Shown piece after piece: positions 28,201 to 40,200 of a stretch of DNA of 64,000 nt; position 1 is the first letter of the stretch; every line of letters starts with the position of its first letter. The stretch comes from Bolinopsis microptera (lineage: Eukaryota; Ctenophora; Tentaculata; Lobata; Bolinopsidae), in assembly GCF_026151205.1 (NCBI RefSeq), contig NC_087077.1, positions 13,986,983 to 14,050,982 of the forward strand, given 5' to 3'. Position numbers and translations under genes: made by a program. The notes under the pieces were generated by a model. It was not told the origin of the DNA and did no database searches. It saw nothing but the letters and a program-made list of their open reading frames with translations.

Positions 28201-31200
28201 AGCCGGAGTATCCGAAACCTTCGCACAGATGGTAGCCCATAGCATCCATCAAGACGCCTGATACTTCTTCAAGGAGAATGCTAAGAAAGAAAACGGCATT
28301 CCAACCGGTTAGTTGCAGCCACTGCTTAAGATGCTGAGCTTTTGAAATGTAAATTCTTGAAGTCATTTTTTATTAATTGTAGGATTCATAGAATGACAAC
28401 AGGAGACATTATAATGAACTATTTCAGTGAACACGGATTCGGCGAATGACATCAGAGTTCTCCCGGCTGTGGTTAAGATTTTTAAATCATCAGTTTACAA
28501 TAATTCGCATCCTTGCCAAGGTTCGGATATAAATGGGATGGTAAACACCACTGTCTCAAAATACGTCTTTATTTCAGATCTGAGCTCTGGAGTGAGGGAA
28601 AAACGATCAGCTGGTTACGGTTTTGGGGGAGGCTACAATTTCGGTTGGAAGAGGTCCCTCACTGACTTTGATGGATTTAACTTTAATCTATCTGATATCG
28701 AGGTAACAGAAATTAAAACAGCAGAAATCAACACTTCTTCTATACTAGAGTTCCAGTTCCACCACTCTATCCAAATCAGATTAATAATGCAAATTCTCTA
28801 CTATACCTTATCTCTAGGATATTACCCTTGTAATACATATCTACAATCCGCAGCTGCTGCAAGACGTAGCGGAGAAGCTGGTAGACGGTGAGCAAGTAAT
28901 GACAGAGCACGTCGACAGTGCAGATTGTAGAACACTGGAAGTTGTGGAGAAAGATTGTGAAGCACGGTATGGAAGAGTCGGGATACTAGACCGGAACTCT
29001 GTGGTTTGATCTGATGATGGGACTCGGACATTGTTGTAAACTGTTGTAAATATGCTGTAAACTTTACCGATTCGTTTTTGTAAACTAACTTTGACATCTG
29101 TGTAAGATTTCGGGGACTTTTTTATTCACGTTTAAATTGTCAAATGAATTTATAGATGAGGTCTAGTTTTCTTATACTTTATAACTTACGATTATCTTCG
29201 CTTGATGCTTGAACTGTTTTGATTTTGGTCTTTAATTAAATAATTTTTGCATTTGCACATTTAAGACTTAAATGTGCAAAAGCAAAAAATTATATAATTT
29301 TATGTACTTATTTCACGTTAATTTATAGATGAGGTCTAGTTTTCTTATACTTTATAACTAACGATTATCTTCGCTTGATGCTGGAACTTTTTTTATTTTG
29401 GTCTTAAATGTGCAAATGCAAAAAAATTATTTAATTTTATTATTTCACTTGTTTGATTCCAAATGGGACGGAAAAATTTGAATTTGGACATTCTAAATCA
29501 TATTTAGGTAATTTTTTATCACGAACTTGTCACCGATTAATAGAAAAAGTTAACCTACCTTTAATATCTGTTTCAAACTAAGATAAAGAAATTATATCCA
29601 ACAGGAAAAAAACTTACCATCGAACTGGTACTGGATAATATTGTTGAAGATCTCGAGAAGGAAGAAGACGAGGTGGTAATTAGTATGATTTGCAAACAGG
29701 AACCATGGTGTCGAGAACGCCTGAAAAGATACGGTTAAAACACTAATACCAAATTGAAATATGGCAGTTAAATCATGTCTTCAATACGTTTTTTGTGCCA
29801 CCACACTGGTGAGAAAGAGGTTTTAAACAATAACAACCCTGCTAAAGTTTACATATTTGTACTCAAAATTCTGTAAAAGTTTCACAATCCACAGTCCACA
29901 CATTACTTTAACAAATCGTATCAGTATTTCTACCCAGCCCAATAGTGGAGCTAGTATCTGAGTATCCGCTGTTTAATAGGCAGGTAATGGGTCTACCTTT
30001 AAACCACAGAATAGTTCTGTACACTGTACTGCACATTTACATGTATTTGTTACTTGTATTATTTGCAGCCCCTGATAATGCAAGTTCTGAAGTTATCTGA
30101 GGTTACCCCTAGTTACCCCGGTTAGTTTTGTATTTTTTAAGTGCGGATTAAATGAGACGATTTCGCGAGCTCTCCAAATTTGGTAAGTACAAATATCATA
30201 TTTTCATATTTTTGACAATATATAGTAATATTTTTTTTTCGTTTTTAATACTATTGTATTGGTTTAACTCCAGTATCGGAAATTCGGATACTGATGAATC
30301 ATAAATACAAATACCAGACGCTAACACAGGGGGAGCAGGTAAATTAATTTAGCATAATTATAGAATTAGCATAATTATAGAATTACCAAATTATCATACA
30401 CTCTGGTTAGATAATAATTGATCACATGTAATAATTACAGCTGTCGTACTATGGTGCACTGTTATGTGTGTTTACCATGATGAGGCTATCTGCAATATTA
30501 GCAGCACCCCCACCATAACTAATATAATATATACTACTACGATAACTACAATTATCTTGTACGTACAAATTACAAGGTGCCCACTACCATGATGGTATGA
30601 TGTGTAGTTGGTGCGCTCGAGAGAACAGTGAACAATTAGACCCTATTCTTGGTCTTTATCAGTGATTTTATTGACACAGGTACATGGTAACTTCGAATCG
30701 TAGCTCTTTTCATCTGCTTTATAGAGATGCTGTTTGGGTTATAATGATTGTTGCTCAGTGAAATGTGGTTACCCGTATTTTCTGATCAATCATTTCGATT
30801 CTCTGGAATAATACTCCACAGCTTATAATATAGCTTGAAATATCGCTTGTAATTTCTCAACAATGTGTTCATTTTCTCCGACGAGCGTCGAACGTAATTC
30901 TTATTTTATGTTTTATCTTTCGTAAACTAACCCGACTGCAACAAAGAGATTACAAGGAAATTCATTTTTCTTTATCCTAGATTATCCATACTGTCATCAA
31001 ACTAAAATTACATTATACACAGCCAACTGATTGAAGTCTTTGAGCTGACCATGAGATTATAAGTTTGTTTGCCAGAGCAGCACCAGGTTACCAGGTTTCC
31101 AGGTTACCAGGTTTCCAGGTTACCAGGTTACACACTCTACACTGCATGAAAATACGCAAATGCCAGGCCCATTATAAGTCACAGCGAGCCAGGCAGTCTA

Positions 31201-34200
31201 TTAGTCCCACAGAACAACACTCCTGATGCAAGGATTATAATTATTTTAAAAGGTAGGGTGTACTACAGGTGTCATATGATATTTTGGTCGACTCCTTAGT
31301 CGTCGAAAGGGTGATGATACTAATCTAGCATGTTGTCGGTGTATTACCTGGGCGATCATTGATCGTCCTTTTTAGAGTTAGAGCATACGTACGCTAGCAA
31401 AAAGTAGTCAGCATAAATAATCCCGCATAATTTAGATGCTCGAAATGAACCAATGACTGGTATGTACTAGGTCACGTGACCTCTTCTCTTGCAAACAATT
31501 AGTTTACTAGCGGGAGCACACAGGATCTTAATGTTATCGATTTGACCATGTTTAAATCCTCATCGTCTTGATTGAGATTTGATAATAGTTGTGGAGTTCT
31601 CGGGTGTTTACATCGTGCGTACAACATATGAACCACTTTAGGTGAATGGTTGAAATTTTGAAGGCTTTTAATTTTTGATTTGGTTACCACAGATTGGCCA
31701 CACGTCATGGTGTTATGGTTTTACTATGTACGTTTGACAAGAACCTTACCATTTTGCACAATAATGCTTACTTGATTCGCAAGAACCGCACCGCTGTACC
31801 GCACCGGTATCCACAATATATAATAAGCTGCACAATATCCTTCCACAAAACTAGATAGTCATCACGGTGCTAATGTTATCAAATATAATGTTAGCTCCAG
31901 GTTGGTAGTTGGTCATGGCCTTGATACAGTATTTTTGTTACACGACGTTTTCTGCAGTCTCCGTAGATCGCCACAACAATCGAAATGATCGCATTGATTA
32001 ATATCTTCGGAGGCGATCAATCATCAAATATATAAAATGAGAGCTGCTTATCTGGGACCAATGTATTATGTACGGCTCATATTAGGATGATTGGCTACAT
32101 TGGGTTAGAGGCGTGAGCTAGCTTACTCTAATTGAAGAGCTAACGTTGATATACATATTAGTGTTCATTATGCAATCTCACGAACACACCTTGACCCTTG
32201 TTCAATGTCATCAGCCTGACCTTACGTCTTGCTTATCATTGGATGAAAATAATAATAGGCTTCAATATACCGTTCCAGCAATCATTTTTTAAATCATTTT
32301 ATAATTTTTTAGATGTCACAGTCAGTTAGCCAGCCGATTTTTTCTTAGCCAGCTGGTTAGAACCAGCTAACCGGCTCGAGCCTCGAGATCAGGTTACTGG
32401 GGTGTAGCTCCGTAGTTACCGGAGTGTAGCTCCGTAGTTACCGGAGTGTAGCTCCGTAGTTACCGGAGTGTAGCTCAGTAGTTACCGGAGTGTAGCTCAG
32501 TAGTTACCGAAGTGTAGCTCAGTAGTTACCGGAGTGTAGCTCCGTAGTTACCGGAGTGTAGCTCCGTAGTTACCGGAGTGTAGCTCCGTAGTTACCGGAG
32601 TGTAGCTCAGTAGTTACCGGAGTGTAGCTCAGTAGTTACCGGAGTGTAGCTCCGTAGTTACCGGAGTGTAGCTCCGTAGTTACCGGAGTGTAGCTCCGTA
32701 GTTACCGGAGTGTAGCTCAGTAGTTACCGGAGTGTAGCTCAGTAGTTACCGGAGTGTAGCTCAGTAGTTACCGAAGTGTAGCTCCGTAGTTACCGGAGTG
32801 TAGCTCCGTAGTTACCGGAGTGTAGCTACCGTAGCATCTCGAAACCAACAATTTGTTATCTGACAAACAACATGGTTTCAGATCGAACAGAAGCTGCTTG
32901 ACCCAAATGCTCGATCACTTTGATGACATCTTTGAAGGGTTTACTCAGGGGAAAGACACAGACTCCATATACCTCGACTTCGCCAAGGCGTTTGACAAAG
33001 TTGACTTGGACCTTCTCTTGTTAAAGTTAAAGAGATACGGATTTCACGGCAAACTTCTAAGCTGGATCCAGTCATTTCTCTCTGACCGTGAACAGGTTGT
33101 AGTCCTAAACGGTGTTCATTCGGACAGTGCCAGGGTTCTAAGTGGTGTCCCTCAGGGAAGTGTGTTAGGACCACTATTGTTCATTTTGTTTATTAACGAT
33201 CTAGAGCTAGCTGTTACCTCTTCTAAGGTAAGCTTCTTTGCTGACGATACTAGGGTCTCCAAACGTATCGATTGCTTTGAGGACTGTCTGCTGCTTCAGG
33301 CTGATCTGTACGGTATTCTCGACTGGTCACGCTGCAACAACATGAAGCTCCACGAACAGAAGTTTGAGCTCCTGAATCATCTCCACGATAGAAAAAGTAC
33401 CTTTTCTGAACTCCCTTTTTACGTGGAAACTCTACTTTACAAGGTCTCCAGCGAGGAAATACTACATCCCGTTGAGAACGTTAGAGAGTTATGGTATCAA
33501 GCGATCTGAACTGGTCCAAACAGATCGGTAATATGGTCAAGAAAGCTAGAAGCACACTGTCATGGGTGTTTAGTGTCTTCAAAACTCGTGATAGGACCGT
33601 AATGACTACCCTATATAAGTCTTTGGTCAGAAGCCTACTAGAGTACTGTTGTCCGCTGTGGGACCCTGTTAAGGTGACTGAGATCCAGCTTTTGGAGGGG
33701 GTCCAGCGAACATTCACCGATCGTATATGCGGTCTGGAAAATATGAACTACTGGGAGAGGCTTTCACATCTAAAGCTAATGTCACTGCAGCGCAGAAGGG
33801 AACGGTACACTATTCTGATGATGTGGAAGATCCTTCACAATGTTGTCCCCAATTGCAGCAATATAAGGTTCACAAAAACATCCAGACATGGTACCCGAGC
33901 AATCATCCCTTCCCTGTCTAGGTTGAGTTCCTCGAGCAACCAGACACTCTATGACAGCTCATTTGCTGTAAGAGGACCAAAACTGTGGAACAAAGTGCCT
34001 GATAATATTAAAGGGGGGGGTGTCATGTCCGTCTATGTCCGCCTATGTCCTGTCCTTTTTGGATTCTATGAGACAACGGACGTGTTTTTTGGGACATAGG
34101 CGGACACGGACGGACATTGGCGGACTCGGACGGACATTGGCGGACTCGGACGGACATTGGCGGACTCGGACGGACATTGGCGGACCCGGACGGACATTGG

Positions 34201-37200
34201 CAGACTTGGATGGACATTGGTGGACATTAGCGGACATTGGTGGACATTAGCAGACAAACATTTTTAGGACTGAAGAGTACTGAGGAGGATGGCTGAGAAG
34301 GATGGCTGAGGAGGATGGCTGAGGAGGATGACTGAGGAGGATGACTGAGAGGGAGGAGAAGGATCAGGAAGACCCAGGAGGAGGAGGAGGAGGAGGACCC
34401 AGAAGGATGACTCAGGAGGAGGAGGACTCAGGAGGAGGACTGAGGAGGACTGAGAAGGAGGAGGACTGAGGAGGATGGCTGAAGAGGATGGCTGAGGAGG
34501 ATGACTGAGAGGGAGGAGGAGGAGGAAGAGGAGGAAGAGGACTGAGGAGGAGGAGGAGAAGGACTGAGGAGGAGAAGGAGGACCCAGGAGGAGGAGGACC
34601 CAGGAGGAGGAGGGCCCAGGAGGAGGACCCAGGAAAAGGCCCCAGAAGGGGGAGGAGGACTGGGGAGGAGGAGAACTGTTGAGGACTGATGAGGAGGACT
34701 GAGGACGAGGAGGAAGAGTAGGAGGAGGATTGAGGAGGGGAGGAGGAAGAGGACTGGGGAGGATCAGGAAGACCCAGGAGGACCCAGGAGGAGGAGGAGG
34801 AGGAGGAGGACCCAGGAGGAGGAGGAGGACTGAGGAGGACTGAGGAGGAGGACTGACGATGACTGAGAAGGAGGAGGACTGAGGAGTACTGAGGAGGATG
34901 GCTGAGGAGGATGGCTGGGGAGGATGGCTGAGGAGGATGACTGAGGAGGATGACTGAGAGGGAGGAGGAGGAGGACTCAGGAGGAGGACTCAGAAGGAAG
35001 AGGAGGAGGACTCAGGAGGAGGACTTAGGAGAAATGAGAAGGAGGACTGAGGAGAACTGAGGAGGAGGAGGAGGAGGACTGGGGAGGAGGAGAACTGTTG
35101 AGGACTGATGAGGACTGAAGACGAGGAGGAAGAGTATGAGGAGGACTGAAGAGGGGAGGAGGAAGAGGACTGGGGAGGATCAGGAAGACCCAGGAGGACC
35201 CAGGAGGAGGACCCAGGAGGAGGAGGAGGACTGAGGAGGACTGTGGAGGAGGACTGACGATGACTGAGAAGGAGGAGGACTAAGGAGTACTGAGGAGTAC
35301 TGAGGAGGATGGCTGGGGAGGATGGCTGAGGAGGATGACTGAGGAGGATAACTGAGAGGGAAGAGGAGGAGGACTCAGGAGGAGGACTCAGAAGGAAGAG
35401 GAGGAGGACTCAGGAGGAGGACTCAGGAGGAGGACTTAGGAGAAATGAGAAGGAGGACTGAGGAGAACTGGAGGAGGAGGAGGAGGAGGAGGACTGAATA
35501 GGAGGAGGAGAAGGAGGGGGACTGGGAGAGGACTGGGGAGGAGGAGGACTGATGAGAAGGATGAGGAGGAGGACCCATGAGGAGGAGGACTGAGGACCGA
35601 GGAGGAAGAGGAGGAGGATGAAGAGGAGGAGGAGGACCCAGGAGGAGGAGGACTGAGGAGGAGGACTGAGGAGGACTAAGGAGGATGGCTGAGGAGGATT
35701 ACTGAGAGGGAAGAGGAGGAGGAGGAGGGGGACTGGGGAAGGACTGAGGAGGAGGATGGAGGACTGAGAAGAAGGATGAGGAGGAGGACTGAGGAGGACT
35801 GAGGACTGAGGAGGAAGAGGAGGAGGATGAAGAGGAGGAGGACTGGGGAGGAGGAGGACTGTTGAGGACTGATGAGGAGGACTGAGGACGAGGAGGAGGA
35901 GTAGGAGGAGGACTGAGGAGGGGAGGAGGAAGAGGACTGAGGAAGATCAGGAAGACCCAGGGGGAGGAGGAAGAGTAGGAGGAGGAAGCATCTAAATGTT
36001 ATTTCCATTTTTGTCCGTTTTTGTCCATTTTTGTCCGTTTTTGTCCGCTCTATTTTTTGTCCGTTTTGAAAATATAGGGTACCGAACGGACAAAAAACAT
36101 GATCCCCTATAACAGCAAAAATTGAACATTTTATTTAGCAATTTAGGTGTCCATTAATGTCCGCCTATGTCCGCCTATGTCCGTCTATGTCCGCCTATGT
36201 CCGCCTATGTCCGCCTATGTCCGTCTATGTCCGCCTATGTCCGCCTATGTCCTGTCCTTTTTGGATTCTATGAGACAAGCGGACATAGACGGACGTGACA
36301 CCCCCCCATTAAAGCTGAAGCTACGTTTGAGTCGTTTAAAGTTAGTTTGTCCAAGTTTATTGCTTTGATACCGGACAACCCTCCGACTTCCGGTTATAGC
36401 TGCAGCTGGTCTAATTCCCTGGTAGACTACTCGCCATCGAGGTGGTCAGAAATCTGATGACCCTTCCTGCTACGAGGATAAACACAACCAAAGTAACCAA
36501 AGTAAGAGTGTAGCTCAGTAGTTACCGTAGTGTAGCTCCGTAGTTACCGGAGTGTAGCTCCGTAGTTACCGGAGTGTAGCTCCGTAGTTACCGGAGTGTA
36601 GCTCCGTAGTTACCGGAGTGTAGCTCCGTAGTTACCGGAGTGTAGCTCAGTAGTTACCGGAGTGTAGCTCCGTAGTTACCGGAGTGTAGCTCCGTAGTTA
36701 CCGGAGTGTAGCTCCGTAGTTACCGAAGTGTAGCTCCGTAGTTACCGGAGTGTAGCTCCGTAGTTACCGGAGTGTAGCTCAGTAGTTACCGAAGTGTAGC
36801 TCCGTAGTTACCGGAGTGTAGCTCCGTAGTTACCGGAGTGTAGCTCAGTAGTTACCGAAGTGTAGCTCCGTAGTTACCGGAGTGTAGCTCCGTAGTTACC
36901 GGAGTGTAGCTCAGTAGTTACCGAAGTGTAGCTCCGTAGTTATTCTAACATTGATGACGTTAATCATAGAATTCTTGGTGGCTAACAGAGCGAAACTTCT
37001 ACCATCCTCAACATGGGATTTCAACTTAATTATTTGATAAAGGAGGATATAAATGAAGAAGAACAACTAACAAGTATACACGAAAGTGGTGGAACAAACA
37101 AAAGGCAACTTGCCACAACAGGATTTGTTTTCAAGGACCTAGTTGACGATGGCTCTATCTTGACTATCAAATTATTAACAATAGAAAAATCTAGAGTTCT

Positions 37201-40200
37201 GTTCTGTTGACGTTGTTTCAATTGTTGCAGAATGTGGGTTGGGTTCAGAGGGCAGCTTTGAATTGTATCTGTGCCTGATCACACATAACTCAGTGAGGTT
37301 AAGGATAATTTCACCCTCACTTACCCTTTGTAGCCGCTAGCTAGTTTCACGAGAAGTGAGAACATCTTCAATAATTTGATCGTTACTTATTGTCGGCACC
37401 CTCAATAGGCCCGGTTTCCTGGGTTTGTACATAATTTCCCGTTAAAATTCCAGGAGTTTAATGTTTCACAGTACATAACTGATGTCCACCGTTTAACACA
37501 ATAGTTTGTTAGCCCCGTACCTTCTGCCGGCATCGATGTTTCTATACCATACATATACACTACAACATATTATCCCCACCTACTGCCTAATTCACAGTAT
37601 CTAGTTGAGAGGTATATTTTGGTGAGATATTGTACGGATGATGATGGCAGGGGTTAACTGTTACGACGGAGGATAACTCTTTGTGATCTTGGTGACTTTG
37701 TATCTTCGCAATTCGTAACGGTTGACCAAATTCTGCACATCTGGTCGATTGTCAAGGTTACTGACTGTATGGTGAGCGCATGATTAGATTTGGCCTTTTT
37801 ATTTGGACCGTATACTTTATGACGATCCAGGCTGTAATTTCAATTAAAGTTGTTCCCATTTTGATCATATTCCACCGAAGAAAATAATTTTAATCGCGAC
37901 TTTACTAGGAGAATTGAAAATATCGTTAGTTCTTATGTATTGAAGTCCAGACGAACGATTTACAATGTTCCCAAGGCAATTTATAATCATCCATAATTTT
38001 GAAACAATTATTCATATTTCACGTAAATAATTATCCATAAATACACATAGATTATTCAAATCCATACCAGACGCACCATCTACAAGCTCACCAATTACTA
38101 GATAAATTACAGATGACAGACGACAATGTGGACTTAATTAACGCACATTGTAGAAACAATCAAATTCCAATTGTATATATTACTTATAGGTACATTTATT
38201 GTCACATCGTTAAAATTAGCCAGTAAATTTGGAGTAAACCACACGAACCCAGAAATGTCGTATCACATGTTTGCATTTTTAATTAATAACGGGTAAATTT
38301 CTGTTTTCTTTTCGGCCGATTTTCTGGTGACATTGTTTGGCAGCTCCTGTGACATTGCGTGAAGTTATACCAGTTATCAGTTATCAGTTACCAGTTATCA
38401 GTTACCAGTTATCAGTTACCAGTTATCAGTTACCAGTTACCAGTTACCAGTTACCATGTTTTGTTGAAAGTAGGGACGCACTTTAGGTGATCCGAACTAG
38501 TTTAATCAATCAATCATTCTACAGTGCTTTATCAGTTATTTATAGTTGTTTATTAGGCTTTAATTAGTAACGGGTTGGAAATACAAGTTAACACTCTTGA
38601 TAACCACGTGACATGAATAATTAAGGTGATCTATAAATGGTATAAACTAGTTGGTGATATGAATGGGTCCCCATAGACTGTGGTATGTGATAAGATAACT
38701 TTGTTAGTCATATTAACCTTACCATATTATTTATTAACCTTACCATATTATTTATTAACCTTACCATATTATTTATTAACCTTACCATATTAACCTTACC
38801 ATATTAACCTTACCATATTAACCTTACCATATTATTTATTAACCTTACCATATTAACCTTACCATATTAACCTTACCATATTATTTATTAACCTTACCAT
38901 ATTAACCTTACCATATTAACCTTACCATATTTCCAATATAAGAGGCACTAAAGAATGGTCTAGACTCCTGACTAAAGAACATCGTAGAACGTTATAGTCA
39001 GGCGTTAAGTATTTTCTCACAATTCATTCAAAACTTGCAGCTCCCAGCTTCCTTTAATATAAATATGATAATTAGATACAGAAGATTAAATCGTGTAACA
39101 GTGCAATACTGATAATTGATATGTATACAATAAACACATGCTTGCTACACATTATAAAACATATACATATTGCAAAATCGTATCTGTTTATGGTAATTAT
39201 AACTCATTACCCTAATTATCCTCTAATTACAGCTGAAAGCGGTAGAATGACCCTGAAGAGCGTGGAGGAAGTACAAAGGTCTGAGTCACAAGACACCGGC
39301 TCTCCAGATGGTGACACGGTCGGGGACATTCTGCCAGCCCTGCCTTCTGCGAACAACAACAAGGGACGTAGAGGTAGGTTCACGACACTTTCCAATGTTT
39401 TACCCTTTAGCGACCCATACGTTTCCGTGCGTTAAGTATGAGTTAACTGTGCCTTAAAGCGACCATCGACGGATAACCAAGGACCAATCTCAAGATTCTG
39501 ATGCACAAGGAATTTGGGCAGGAGGGTAAGACCCGATCATTAAATAGCTAGAGTGAGCATATGAAATCAATCACGTGCACAAACACGTGCCACTGTCCAG
39601 GTAGCGTACTACGCCGGATAAGTATGGGGACGATAGGACTGTTCCAGCCGAAACAGGCCACACAGGAGGAGGAGCCCCTGATCAACCTCAGAGACGTTTC
39701 CAGGGCCAGGAACAGAGTCCAGGACTACATTCATCAAACACAGATACTGAGTTCCAGTAATCTGTGCTCCATGTTAAAGGTATGTACATACCTACCTACA
39801 CTATGTAGTATGTAGGAGTCAGTGAAATGTAGTGAGTATGTAGGAGTCAGTAAAATCTCCTAAACTCACCTTTAATCTGAAACACCAATCAGTCGATCTG
39901 TGTTCGAAGATCCAACATTTTCCATATCAAAAGATGCAAAAATGGAAGGGTTGAAAAACTTAAATAACATCTACTTTAACATCTACTTTAGGTGAAGGTA
40001 TTGTTCAAAGCGGAGAACTTCCAAAAGTCGGGCAGCTACAAAATAAGGGGAGTGCTGAACCACATCATTTACCAGCGTGAACAGAGACTACAGAAACGAG
40101 TAAAGGCCCGGAGAAGTAGCCTCCCTCAGACAGTAAGATTTTTCAGTATAAGTATAATAATTCAAAGTAAACCATTTTATTGCAATGAATTTGGACATGT

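Larger units (their letters stand above)
9659..29009 (+). repeat. Tandem array of a six-exon secreted-protein gene
   Basis: Head-to-tail units on the plus strand. Start codons are at 10828, 13302, 16067, 18978, 21743, 24179, 26586 and 28010, giving periods of 2474, 2765, 2911, 2765, 2436, 2407 and 1424 bp. Copies are nearly identical, introns included. Length differences come from a 319-bp internal duplication (copies 2, 3, 4), a 146-bp insertion (copy 3), small indels, and deletion of exon 4 (copies 7, 8). The array begins with an orphan exon 5-6 block and ends in a degenerate tail (29100-29460). The pattern fits unequal crossing-over with gene conversion. Confidence 0.95.
32841..36457 (+). 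pseudogene. 5'-truncated non-LTR retrotransposon (reverse transcriptase), split by a TIR element
   Basis: The first segment (about 32851-33490) begins LLSDKQHGFRSNRSC and shows the reverse transcriptase fingers and palm: YLDFAKAFDKVD, SGVPQGSVLGPLLFILFIND and FFADDT (the YADD box with Phe). A one-base frameshift near 33480-33490 leads to the second segment (33491-34012: SSDLNWSKQI, LLEYCCPLWDP). A 2295-bp TIR element then interrupts the frame; removing it and one copy of its target duplication continues in frame through FESFKVSLSKFI to a stop at 36455. No endonuclease domain or 5' part is present. The type resembles CR1/Jockey-like LINEs. It is dead by truncation, frameshift and insertion. 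Confidence 0.92.
36943..39246. other. HID1 intron 13, middle part
   Basis: No supported gene. Contains two simple arrays: 38366-38455 (ttatcagttaccag units) and 38712-38930 (ttaaccttaccata with interspersed ttattta). A 65-codon frame at 37013 has no recognisable features. Confidence 0.6.

Noticed and set aside
34020-36368. Ser/Pro-, Glu/Arg- or Val/Cys-rich frames in the purine tract and TGTCCG arrays
   Set aside because: Low-complexity translation of transposon repeats; the same frames recur in the second copy at 59.8-62.6 kb.
37013-37210. 65-codon plus-strand frame
   Set aside because: Short, isolated and without family resemblance; left as intronic sequence.
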